From Simkania sp. (lineage in GTDB: Bacteria > Chlamydiota > Chlamydiia > Chlamydiales > Simkaniaceae): 12,082 nt of DNA. The stretch covers positions 1 through 12,082 of the forward strand of contig JANQSR010000201.1 in assembly GCA_028279205.1 (NCBI GenBank), in the 5' to 3' direction. A program made the position numbers and the translations under genes. The notes under the pieces were generated by a model. That model was given only the letters and a program-made list of their open reading frames with translations, searched no databases and was not told where the DNA came from. Below, piece after piece: positions 1-6,369 of the stretch; positions within the stretch are counted from its first letter, which is position 1, and the number at the start of each line of letters is the position of its first letter.

Positions 1-567
1 CTTTTGGAGAATCTTCTCAATAGCCGTGGCGTGTCCCCAGCCGAGAAGGTGGTTGAGGTTTCGAAATTTTTCGTAAAGCTCGTTGTATTTTTGTGGAAAA
101 ATGGTCACCAGGGCAAAACAGAACTGTTGACGGATCTGCTTGGCACATTTAAGAATCGAACCATCTGTCATCTTTTTACTATCACGAATGCCCATTTTAG
201 AAAGATGGGCAATTCCCTCTTGATCAGCAAAAAGGGAAGCGATCACAAGGGGTCCAAAGAGATCCCCCTTGCCCGACTCATCCACACCAACATGTGGAGT
301 CATATCCAGGAGAGTCTCTGGATGAGAATAGGACAAAGAGCCCAAAATGTTGGGTTCTAGGTAAAACGTAATAAAATCGCCCTTCTCACTCCCCTGGACG
401 GTTAATTTCCCCGATTTATAAAGCGTACAGGAGATGCCCCGTTTTTTAGCTTGAAAGAGCGTATATTTGGGGTGGGAAAATTCAAAACCCTGCTCACGCA
501 ATTCTTTTTCCAGCTTGGAGGCAATCGCAAGATCGATCTTGGTTACGAAACACGCAGATGCATTCAT
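1..567 (-). CDS. rnhC: Ribonuclease HIII, 5' part (runs off left edge)
   Basis: Leftward reading frame open from ATG at 567 to the window edge (189 codons, no stop), so the C-terminal third or more is outside. RNase HIII cuts the RNA strand of RNA/DNA hybrids in the cytoplasm (R-loops, misinserted ribonucleotides, primer remnants). Seen: the motif GVDESGKGDLFGP at about residues 94-106, with D96 and E97 as the first two acidic metal ligands; the K in GKGD (rather than GRG of RNase HII) is typical of HIII. An RDSKK motif lies at 128-132. The ~85 residues ahead of the catalytic core (VTKIDLAIASKLEKEL..., QAKKRGISCTLYKSGKL) fit the TBP-like substrate-binding domain that marks HIII. The remaining acidic catalytic residues lie beyond the window. 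No strong Shine-Dalgarno precedes 567, but the upstream frame offers no better start. It is divergent from the rodZ-like gene. I recall the same pair (CT008-CT009) in C. trachomatis. Confidence 0.93.
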   Translation of the reverse strand, partial: MNASACFVTKIDLAIASKLEKELREQGFEFSHPKYTLFQAKKRGISCTLYKSGKLTVQGSEKGDFITFYLEPNILGSLSYSHPETLLDMTPHVGVDESGKGDLFGPLVIASLFADQEGIAHLSKMGIRDSKKMTDGSILKCAKQIRQQFCFALVTIFPQKYNELYEKFRNLNHLLGWGHATAIEKILQK

Positions 568-908
568 AGCTTAAATATTACCATCTTTTGCCTTTTTAAT
601 TGCACATAGGAGGAAGTAGTGGTAGTTTGTGTACAAAACCCTTGTTGGCGGTACTTTTGTGGAGCGGATAGTAAGCTTTTGCTGCAAAAGGATCCAACAG
701 CTTGTAACAGAACCCTTTTTATCGAGTAGCCTCCACCACACTTTTGATTGCATCTATTCGGCCAAAAATAGTTGCAAATAACAGAGCTGTTGACATAAAG
801 TTTGGGCTTTTAACAAGCACAGGGCAGTGTTTGGTTAGAAGAGGTGGGTGTTGCCACATTTCACACCTTTTTGCCGCCTTTTGAAAAAAGTTAGTTTATA
901 GGGGCTTT
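568..908. other. Divergent intergenic region rnhC / rodZ-like
   Basis: A 341-base stretch with no long gene. Seen: a candidate 36-codon ORF (619-729, listed separately); a perfect 7-bp inverted repeat CTTTTGC-T-GCAAAAG at 676-690; a consensus TTGACA at 790-795 without a convincing -10 at 16-18 bp; and a weak alternative pair TTGCAA (772-777) and CATAAA (794-799), spacing 16, that could serve the rodZ-like gene. A leftward 60-codon frame (571-753) ends just ahead of rnhC, but it has no recognisable composition or motif and I do not call it. The promoters of both flanking genes should lie here, yet neither is clear. Confidence 0.5.
619..729 (+). CDS. Candidate 36-aa Cys-rich small protein (GTG start)
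   Basis: A perfect AGGAGG at 608-613 sits 5 bases before GTG at 619, and the frame stays open to TAG at 727-729. The upstream frame is closed by TAG at 607-609, so GTG is the natural start. The peptide begins VVCVQNPCWRYFCG and ends ACNRTLFIE; cysteines fall at 4, 9, 14 and 29. There is no signal peptide or membrane helix. The case rests on the ideal ribosome-binding site and spacing and on the four Cys in 36 residues. Against it: no promoter is seen, the length is within chance for this gap, and a 7-bp palindrome (676-690) lies inside. Not recognised; no function is proposed. Confidence 0.25.
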   Translation: MVVCVQNPCWRYFCGADSKLLLQKDPTACNRTLFIE

Positions 909-1316
909 ATGACTCAGGATATAAAGGAAATTGGTGAGAGATTTAAAAGCGAGAGAAAAAGGCTCAACCTCTCTCTCAAAGAGGTTGAGAATGCAACCTC
1001 TATTCGCTCTGCCTATATTGAGGCAATCGAAGAGGGAAGAAAAGAGCGATTCTTATCTCCTGTCTACATGTTGGGCTTTCTCAAACAGTACGCCAATTTT
1101 TTGGGATTGGATGGGGAGGAGATGATTCGGGATCATCCAAAGGTGTTTGAGACTGAATCCAACTCGCACGACTTTTCTTATGGAATTGGAACACTCGAGG
1201 TCAGAGGAAGTTTAAAACATGGCGTGAAGTGGCTTCCCAGCTTGGCTTGGGCGGCTGTACTTGTCGTCGTCTTGGTCGCATCTTACTACTTTGCGAAGTA
1301 TCTGGGTGTTTTATAA
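909..1316 (+). CDS. rodZ: RodZ-like cytoskeletal adaptor lacking a periplasmic domain
   Basis: A 135-residue protein with an N-terminal helix-turn-helix of the RodZ type (about residues 8-68). The characteristic stretch YIEAIEEGRKERFLSPVYMLG followed by FLKQYANFLGLD matches the RodZ HTH, which in known RodZ binds MreB rather than DNA. A ~40-residue polar linker leads to one membrane helix near residues 110-130 (WAAVLVVVLVASYYFA), and the protein ends within a few residues of it. It would therefore be anchored with the HTH in the cytoplasm (positive-inside: HGVK before the helix). Full-length RodZ (about 340 aa in E. coli) has a further periplasmic domain; the short form matches what is reported for C. 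trachomatis CT009, which binds MreB. Start: ATG at 909 with AGGGG at 900-904. The kinase gene follows 15 bp after the stop, suggesting co-transcription. Confidence 0.85.
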   Translation: MTQDIKEIGERFKSERKRLNLSLKEVENATSIRSAYIEAIEEGRKERFLSPVYMLGFLKQYANFLGLDGEEMIRDHPKVFETESNSHDFSYGIGTLEVRGSLKHGVKWLPSLAWAAVLVVVLVASYYFAKYLGVL

Positions 1317-1331
1317 GGATCGATTAGGTTT

Positions 1332-3335
1332 ATGGAAAAAGAGATACTCGGTGATTACACAATTATCAAAAAAATTGGCCAAGGGACTCTCGGAAGTGTC
1401 TATTTAGCCGAGCACCGTTTTGTAAAAAAGCAGTTCATTCTCAAAGTCTTACCAGAAGAGCTCGCAGGTGATCGCAACTTTATCCAAAGATTTGAAAGGG
1501 ATGTCGGGGTATTAGCCACCCTTCACCATCCTCATATTGTCAAAGTGCACACCGTCTCATTTGCTGAAGGGTACTATTTTCTCGTCACCGATTGTATCGT
1601 CGATTGTTTTGGTGAAACGACAAATCTGACTCAGTATCTTGGAGTGAACAAGCAATCTCTCAACGAAAATGAGATTTTAGAGCTCCTTTCACAAGTGGTC
1701 TCTGCGCTTCAATACGCACATCAAAAGCAGGTCAACGGGGAGTTTTTAGCTCATCGCGGCATAAAGCTTAATAATATCCTTATCGGCAAAGGGGAGAGGG
1801 GGCTTCACGTCTACCTTTCAGACTTTGGTCTTTCAAGTATTGTGGGAGAGGCTGTGATTTTGACCCGTCTTTATAAAGTGCTCTGCGATCAGCTTTCGGT
1901 AAGCAAGCCCTCCTCCTCGACTTTAAGAGAGAAAAAAGAGGAGACCTACTTGACCAATTTCCTCGAGTCGAGCAAGCTGTCGAAGCTGCACGCTTCGTTT
2001 TTACAGACCTATCACTTTCTTGCACCTGAGCAGAAGACCTACCGAGAAAAGTTGGTAGGCCCACAGGCGGATGTCTACGCTTTTGGCGTTTTAGCTTATT
2101 TTTTGATGATGTACACCTTTCCAGAAGGAAGGTTCCCTCTGCCTTCGGAGATCTATCCCGATTTTCGCTTAAACTGGGATGCTCTTATCAAGGAGTGTCT
2201 AAAGCCTGATCCCACCTTAAGGCCTGACTCGTTGCCTGCGGTTTTAGAGCAACTGATTCGCCCAGAAAGGGGTCAAATAGGTGCAGCTGCTGAAAAAGGG
2301 GGGGGGGAAACGGAGGAAAGGTCAAACTCTCTAGACTGGGAGGAGGGGTATGGAGCATCCCAAGCTAAAGCAAGCGGGCAAGTGAGGGGCTCTCTTTTGG
2401 TAGACTCTAAACCAAAAGTCGCCCGTCATCAGAGCCGCATCTTTCAGGAAATTTCAGGATCTGTCCGTCAAAATAACCCCAAACCAGTGCTCAATCCTGG
2501 TGAAATCAAACGTCCTGAGTATGATCCTGACCCCGCAGCCGCTTTCCATGTTGAGTCAACGGTTGCGCGCTACACACCTAAACAGGATGAGGTTAAAGAT
2601 GTCACACCACTCGAAAGTGATATGGTGATCATCAAAGGGGGAGAGTTTCATCGTGGTTCAAACGAAGGGGGTAGGGATGAAAGACCCAGACACACCATTT
2701 CACTTACCAGTTTCGCAATGGATGTCTGCCCCGTGACAAACGAGCAATTTGTCCGCTTTCTCGAGGTGATGGGAGGGGAGAGGGATGCAAACAATCAAAC
2801 CATGATCCAATTGAAAGAGTCCCGTATCAAACGGAACAGTGGAAAGCTCATCATTGAATCAGGGTATAAAAATCACCCAGTGATCGGTGTGACTTGGTAT
2901 GGAGCTGTCGCCTACGCTAAGTGGGTGGGAAAACGGCTGCCAACCGAAGCAGAGTGGGAGATTGCCGCCTCTTCTGGGCAGGAGGATAGGGTCTATCCAA
3001 CGGGAATGACAATTGAAAGGACGCAGGCAAACTTTTTTGGTACTGACACCGTAACGATCAAGAGCTATCCGCCCAATGAGTATGGTCTTTATGACATGGC
3101 TGGTAATGTTTACGAGTGGTGTCAAGATTGGTATGAATACAACTACTACGAGCTATCCCAGCAGGAGCCAGAAGATCCGAAAGGGCCACTTCAGGGGGTC
3201 TATCGTGTTCTGCGTGGTGGCTGTTGGAAGAGTTTAGAAGAGGATCTCCGCTGTTCTCATCGCCACCGTAACAACCCTGGCATTGTAGATCCAACCTATG
3301 GATTTCGGTGCGCAGCGAATGTTGATGAGACCTGA
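1332..3335 (+). CDS. Ser/Thr kinase-like protein fused to FGE-like domain (Pkn1-type)
   Basis: 667 residues, apparently soluble (no membrane helix). Kinase-like domain about 9-310: glycine loop GQGTLGSV (16-23), Lys K38 in FILKVL, HRGIKLNN at 141-148, DFG at 164-166, APE at 231-233. The catalytic HRD Asp is Gly (G143, codon GGC 1758-1760), and the alpha-C Glu expected in the RFxREA pattern is Asp (D57). DFG and APE are about 70 residues apart because of a Lys/Ser/Glu-rich insertion. A low-complexity linker (about 311-430) contains a G10 run at 2298-2307. Residues about 431-663 form an FGE-sulfatase-type domain: MVIIKGGEFHRGS, RLPTEAEWE, YDMAGNVYEW, VLRGGCW, YGFRC. The two active-site Cys of true FGE, which follow the RGGS motif, are absent (Ser634 and Leu639 by position), so it is probably a binding module. 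Likely role: signalling, perhaps on a neighbour such as RodZ/MreB, or as a secreted effector (inference). Weak Shine-Dalgarno: AAGGA 1315-1319 or TAGG 1325-1328. Confidence 0.9.
   Translation: MEKEILGDYTIIKKIGQGTLGSVYLAEHRFVKKQFILKVLPEELAGDRNFIQRFERDVGVLATLHHPHIVKVHTVSFAEGYYFLVTDCIVDCFGETTNLTQYLGVNKQSLNENEILELLSQVVSALQYAHQKQVNGEFLAHRGIKLNNILIGKGERGLHVYLSDFGLSSIVGEAVILTRLYKVLCDQLSVSKPSSSTLREKKEETYLTNFLESSKLSKLHASFLQTYHFLAPEQKTYREKLVGPQADVYAFGVLAYFLMMYTFPEGRFPLPSEIYPDFRLNWDALIKECLKPDPTLRPDSLPAVLEQLIRPERGQIGAAAEKGGGETEERSNSLDWEEGYGASQAKASGQVRGSLLVDSKPKVARHQSRIFQEISGSVRQNNPKPVLNPGEIKRPEYDPDPAAAFHVESTVARYTPKQDEVKDVTPLESDMVIIKGGEFHRGSNEGGRDERPRHTISLTSFAMDVCPVTNEQFVRFLEVMGGERDANNQTMIQLKESRIKRNSGKLIIESGYKNHPVIGVTWYGAVAYAKWVGKRLPTEAEWEIAASSGQEDRVYPTGMTIERTQANFFGTDTVTIKSYPPNEYGLYDMAGNVYEWCQDWYEYNYYELSQQEPEDPKGPLQGVYRVLRGGCWKSLEEDLRCSHRHRNNPGIVDPTYGFRCAANVDET
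2298..2307 (+). repeat. G10 homopolymer inside the kinase/FGE-like gene
   Basis: Ten consecutive G directly after five A, encoding Lys-Gly-Gly-Gly-Glu in the interdomain linker. Loss of one G leads to TAG at 2332-2334; gain of one G leads to TAA at 2366-2368. Either slip would leave the kinase-like half and remove the FGE-like half. Poly-G tracts are known slippage sites in chlamydial pmp genes; that this one varies is inference. Confidence 0.9.
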
Positions 3336-3400
3336 TTTACCCGTCCCTGAAAATATACGTAAATCCTTGTTTATCTGAGAGAAAAGCTTGATTTAGACAA

Positions 3401-3419
3401 TTTACCCTATTTGGGTAAA
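3401..3419. terminator. Weak hairpin between convergent genes
   Basis: Perfect 7-bp inverted repeat TTTACCC-TATTT-GGGTAAA in the 148-bp gap between the ends of the kinase/FGE-like gene and the permease gene. The position suits a shared terminator. The stem is AT-rich and no T-run follows on either strand, so it is not a textbook intrinsic terminator. The rest of the gap (3336-3483) shows nothing I can name. Confidence 0.3.
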
Positions 3420-3483
3420 AAATTTAACTGAGGCGAGCGGGAAATCCCAGCCGTTTTAGACTGATCGACTTTAGTGCACAAAA

Positions 3484-5370
3484 TTAGCTTTGTGTCTTGA
3501 GAGGGCGAGCGGCTGAAAAGCAGAGCATAACAGGACAAATTGAGCTTTTGAGTATCTTTTCTAAGTGGTTCCCGTGCCCTTTGGATGTTCCCTGTTTTGT
3601 CAGGGTCGTTCCCATCACGAGCAGATCATACCCCTCTTTTTTTACGAGGTAGGTGATCGCTCTACTAAGAGAGCGTGCTTTGATGATTTGAAGGTCGACC
3701 TTGATGTTGAATTCAAGCCCGATCGCTTCAGCTCTTTTTAAGATCGACTCAGCGACCTGCATACGGTAAGGCAAAGAGGCGTTGAGTGTGAGAGAGAACG
3801 GAATCTCAATCACATGTAAGGCTGTCACCTTAGCTCCATGAACCTTCGCTATCTCACATGCCATCTGCACAGTTTGTGTCTCCTTTCCTCCTCGCGTCGG
3901 AACCAAAATTTTTTGGTAACTGTTTGCTTGGTATTCGGGAATCTCAATCTTTTCAATCTTGACCTTTCCCATGGGGCGAAGCTCTTGTTTCTTCCGGTAA
4001 AAAAAGTACATGAGAAGACCGAGTGTCAACCAGATGATGCCCAAATAGCGTCCATCTGGTTTATTGATCAAAACCAAAACCCATGTGGCGAAAGTAGCGA
4101 TGCCCCCCAAAACACCCGTAATTGGGATTGAAATATTTTTGATCCGAAAATTAAACGGAACCCGAAAATATCTCTTATCCTCTGGCTTGCGTATTCTCAA
4201 GATGATCAAAGAGAGATGGGTCATAAAGAAAGCTAACATCGCCCCGAAGTTGTAAAGATCTGCAAGGAATGTCAATTTTCCCCGACTTCCAATGACAATA
4301 ACGATGGCTAACAAAGAGAAAATGGCAAGTGAGACATAAGGGGATTTGTAGCGGGGGTGCAAGCGGTAGACGTAGTGGGGGACTTGGTAGTTTTCTCCCA
4401 TGTTAAAAGAGAGGCGTGAAGCGCCAATGAGTCCAGCATTTGAAGCAACATATAAAATGATGGCTGCTAAAATCCCAATCCACCCCCCTAAAAATTTACT
4501 TTTAAACCCGAATGCATTGACAATGCCTGCAATCGGATCTTCGAGATATTCTGTGCTGAGCGTTTTTGGATCAACGGCAGATAGAGCAACAATCGAAAGG
4601 CCGATGTAGACGAAAAGAAGCATCCCCATAGCCATCATCATCGCTTTAGGAACCGTTTTTTTAGGGGATTTGGCCTCACTACTCAACTGCGCCATCGATT
4701 CGATTCCCGTGTAGGCAACCATTGCCATGGCTGTTCCCTTCCAAAATTGATCCCACGTCGGTGACCAGGTAGAGTGAGTGCCGATGCGCAAATGGTCGAG
4801 CAAATCCGGGATATTCACAAGCCAAACCGATCCAATGATAATCACAACGACCTGTGTGCAAAGTGTCAGTGTTGTTAAGAACCAGCTAACCTTTGCAGAC
4901 CCCTTAACCCCTCTAAAATTGAGGAGGAAAAGAGAGCAAATAATCAAAATTGTCGCTCCGATCTTAAACTCTACCTGTTTGAGCGGCTTAAAAAAGAAGG
5001 AGAGATAGGGGGTGATCGAATAAGAGGAGATGGAGATGGTGACAATAAAATCGAGCAGAAGAGCCCAACCCGCAATAAAAGAGACCAGATCGTTGAATGC
5101 ATAACGGGCAAAAGTGGCCGAGCCGCCCGTCTCTTTGACCATCGAAGAGAGCTCTGCATAAGATAGGGCTGTGAAAGCAAAGACCATCCCCGCTAGAGCG
5201 AGTGAGATGGGGGTCGCTCCCAAAGAAAACATCGCTGTGATTCCCAGAGCATAGTAGATGGAAGATCCCAAATCTCCGTAGCCTACGGCAAAAAGATCTC
5301 CGATCCCCAATACCCGCTTGAAAGAGTTTTTGTCGATTTGAGTGCGAAACTCTCGTGAATTTTTCTCCAC
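3484..5370 (-). CDS. APC-superfamily amino acid permease with C-terminal UspA domain
   Basis: 628 residues. The first ~470 are a polytopic membrane protein of about 12 helices, with the helix-1 glycine motif GYGDLGSSIYYALG (the substrate-binding break in APC carriers), ETGGSATFARYAF near helix 3, and AYTGIESMAQLSSEAKSPKK in the middle, all typical of APC-type amino acid/polyamine carriers. The exact substrate cannot be read. Residues about 485-617 form a cytoplasmic universal-stress-protein domain: YQKILVPTRGG at its start, VTALHVIEIP, and YDLLVMGTTLTKQ...HLEKILKSSICPVML. The G-2x-G-9x-G(S/T) nucleotide loop of ATP-binding UspA is degenerate (GTTLTKQG...GHGNH), so ATP binding is doubtful. Start: GTG 5370-5368, immediately preceded in frame by TGA and TAG; no other Met occurs in the first ~45 residues. 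It lies 52 bp after ispH and is either the last operon gene or driven by its own promoter there. Confidence 0.88.
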   Translation of the reverse strand: MEKNSREFRTQIDKNSFKRVLGIGDLFAVGYGDLGSSIYYALGITAMFSLGATPISLALAGMVFAFTALSYAELSSMVKETGGSATFARYAFNDLVSFIAGWALLLDFIVTISISSYSITPYLSFFFKPLKQVEFKIGATILIICSLFLLNFRGVKGSAKVSWFLTTLTLCTQVVVIIIGSVWLVNIPDLLDHLRIGTHSTWSPTWDQFWKGTAMAMVAYTGIESMAQLSSEAKSPKKTVPKAMMMAMGMLLFVYIGLSIVALSAVDPKTLSTEYLEDPIAGIVNAFGFKSKFLGGWIGILAAIILYVASNAGLIGASRLSFNMGENYQVPHYVYRLHPRYKSPYVSLAIFSLLAIVIVIGSRGKLTFLADLYNFGAMLAFFMTHLSLIILRIRKPEDKRYFRVPFNFRIKNISIPITGVLGGIATFATWVLVLINKPDGRYLGIIWLTLGLLMYFFYRKKQELRPMGKVKIEKIEIPEYQANSYQKILVPTRGGKETQTVQMACEIAKVHGAKVTALHVIEIPFSLTLNASLPYRMQVAESILKRAEAIGLEFNIKVDLQIIKARSLSRAITYLVKKEGYDLLVMGTTLTKQGTSKGHGNHLEKILKSSICPVMLCFSAARPLKTQS

Positions 5371-5388
5371 TCACTAACCCAGGATTAA

Positions 5389-5394
5389 ATTATA
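5389..5394 (-). promoter_or_regulatory. Candidate -10 element (TATAAT) before the permease
   Basis: On the minus strand the ispH-permease gap contains an exact TATAAT (5394 to 5389). It would start transcription about 12 bases before the GTG at 5370. No good -35 sits 16-18 bp upstream (only T/A-rich sequence), and there is no TGn extension. It may be an internal promoter that lets the permease be expressed apart from opp-ispH, or chance in AT-rich DNA. Confidence 0.33.
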
Positions 5395-5422
5395 CGAGGT
5401 ATGCAAGTGATAAAATTAAAAA

Positions 5423-6352
5423 TCAAGTCGGATTCAAAACCTCTTTGGGAAGTTGAAAAAAAACGGTTTCCTTTGTGTACTCGATCTCCTCTATCTCTTT
5501 TACTCCTAGAGATTGCAAGGTTTCAATGCACCGCTCTACAACCGATTCGGGAGTGGATGCTCCTGCCGTTAGAGCAATAGATGAGACATGATCTAGCCAG
5601 CGAGGATCGATCTCTTGGGGAGAGTTTATGAGGTAGCTCGGAATGCCCCTTTTCTCCCCAATCTCTCTTAGTCGATTCGAATTTGAGCTCATGGGATCCC
5701 CCACGACCAAGATCAGGTCGATAGAATCTAAGACGGCGTGTAGAGCGAGTTGCCTGTTTGTCGTGGCAAAGCAGATGGAAGAGCTGTTTAATGTTTCGGC
5801 ATGGGGGTATTTTTCAAGCAAAGCTTTGGTGATGTGTCCGACATCATCGAGGCTTAAAGTTGTTTGCATGATGTAAAAAAGCTTTTGATCTGGGGGAAAC
5901 TCAAGCTTTTCAATGTCGCAGACCGATTCGATAACTGTTGTATGATCAAGAGCTTGCCCTTTGGTTCCAATCACCTCAACGTGTGTTTTATGTCCGATCA
6001 AAAGGATATGATACCCTTTTTTGACATACCGTTTGACAGCTGAGTGGATGCGGATGACAAGACCGCACGACGCATCAATTTCGATAAGACCCCTTTTTTT
6101 TGCCAGTGCACGCAGAGTAGGGGGGACTCCATGAGCAGAGTAGATCACTCTCGATCCTTCGGGAATTTGGTTTAAATCTTCGAGAAAGATCGCCCCCTTT
6201 TTTTCTAGATCCTTAACGACATGTTTGTTATGTACGATTTGATGGTTCACATAGATGGGAGGGCCCCAAATTTTAAGTGCGCGCTCAACAGTTTCGATTG
6301 CGCGCACGACACCTGCACAAAATCCGCGAGGTTTTAAGAGGAGAAGTTTCAT
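5423..6352 (-). CDS. ispH: 4-hydroxy-3-methylbut-2-enyl diphosphate reductase (IspH/LytB)
   Basis: 309 residues, full length. It catalyses the last step of the MEP pathway, reducing HMBPP to IPP and DMAPP with a [4Fe-4S] cluster. Three cluster cysteines are present at the E. coli numbering: C12 (PRGFCAGV), C96 (DASCGLV) and C194 (SSICFATTNRQ). Substrate and catalytic residues are also in place: H41 (IVHN), H74 (YSAHGV), H124 and E126 (THVEVIGT), the QTTLS motif, SSNSNRL at 222-228 and AGAS at 263-266. Oddities: the usual Cys-Pro of the second cluster ligand is Cys-Gly (G97), and GHPE reads THVE, both in the active-site neighbourhood. Start: ATG 6352 with AGGG about 7 bases upstream, 17 bp after the oppF stop, so it is almost certainly in the same transcript. 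An essential isoprenoid gene is thus tied to a peptide-import operon. Confidence 0.95.
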   Translation of the reverse strand: MKLLLLKPRGFCAGVVRAIETVERALKIWGPPIYVNHQIVHNKHVVKDLEKKGAIFLEDLNQIPEGSRVIYSAHGVPPTLRALAKKRGLIEIDASCGLVIRIHSAVKRYVKKGYHILLIGHKTHVEVIGTKGQALDHTTVIESVCDIEKLEFPPDQKLFYIMQTTLSLDDVGHITKALLEKYPHAETLNSSSICFATTNRQLALHAVLDSIDLILVVGDPMSSNSNRLREIGEKRGIPSYLINSPQEIDPRWLDHVSSIALTAGASTPESVVERCIETLQSLGVKEIEEIEYTKETVFFQLPKEVLNPT

Positions 6353-6369
6353 TGTTTTACCCTATTTAT

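Noticed and set aside
571..753. 60-codon leftward frame ending just upstream of rnhC
   Set aside because: No Shine-Dalgarno or recognisable motif, and it overlaps the better-supported small ORF on the other strand. Most likely a chance open frame.
790..818. TTGACA at 790-795 as the -35 of a rodZ promoter
   Set aside because: At 16-18 bp spacing the -10 candidates read AACAAG or ACAAGC, far from TATAAT. Without a -10 it is only a hexamer match.
891..900. TTTATA before the rodZ-like gene as a -10 element
   Set aside because: It would start transcription at or within the ATG at 909 and leave the evident AGGGG ribosome-binding site out of the transcript.
2341..2352. Shine-Dalgarno-like GGAGGAGGGGT before ATG 2350 as an internal start in the kinase/FGE-like gene
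   Set aside because: This ATG is out of frame with the FGE-like domain and its frame closes after a few codons.
3425..3465. GGGAAATCCC palindrome in the kinase-permease gap as a regulatory site
   Set aside because: Only 4-bp arms around AA, between two 3' ends where no operator is expected; within chance.
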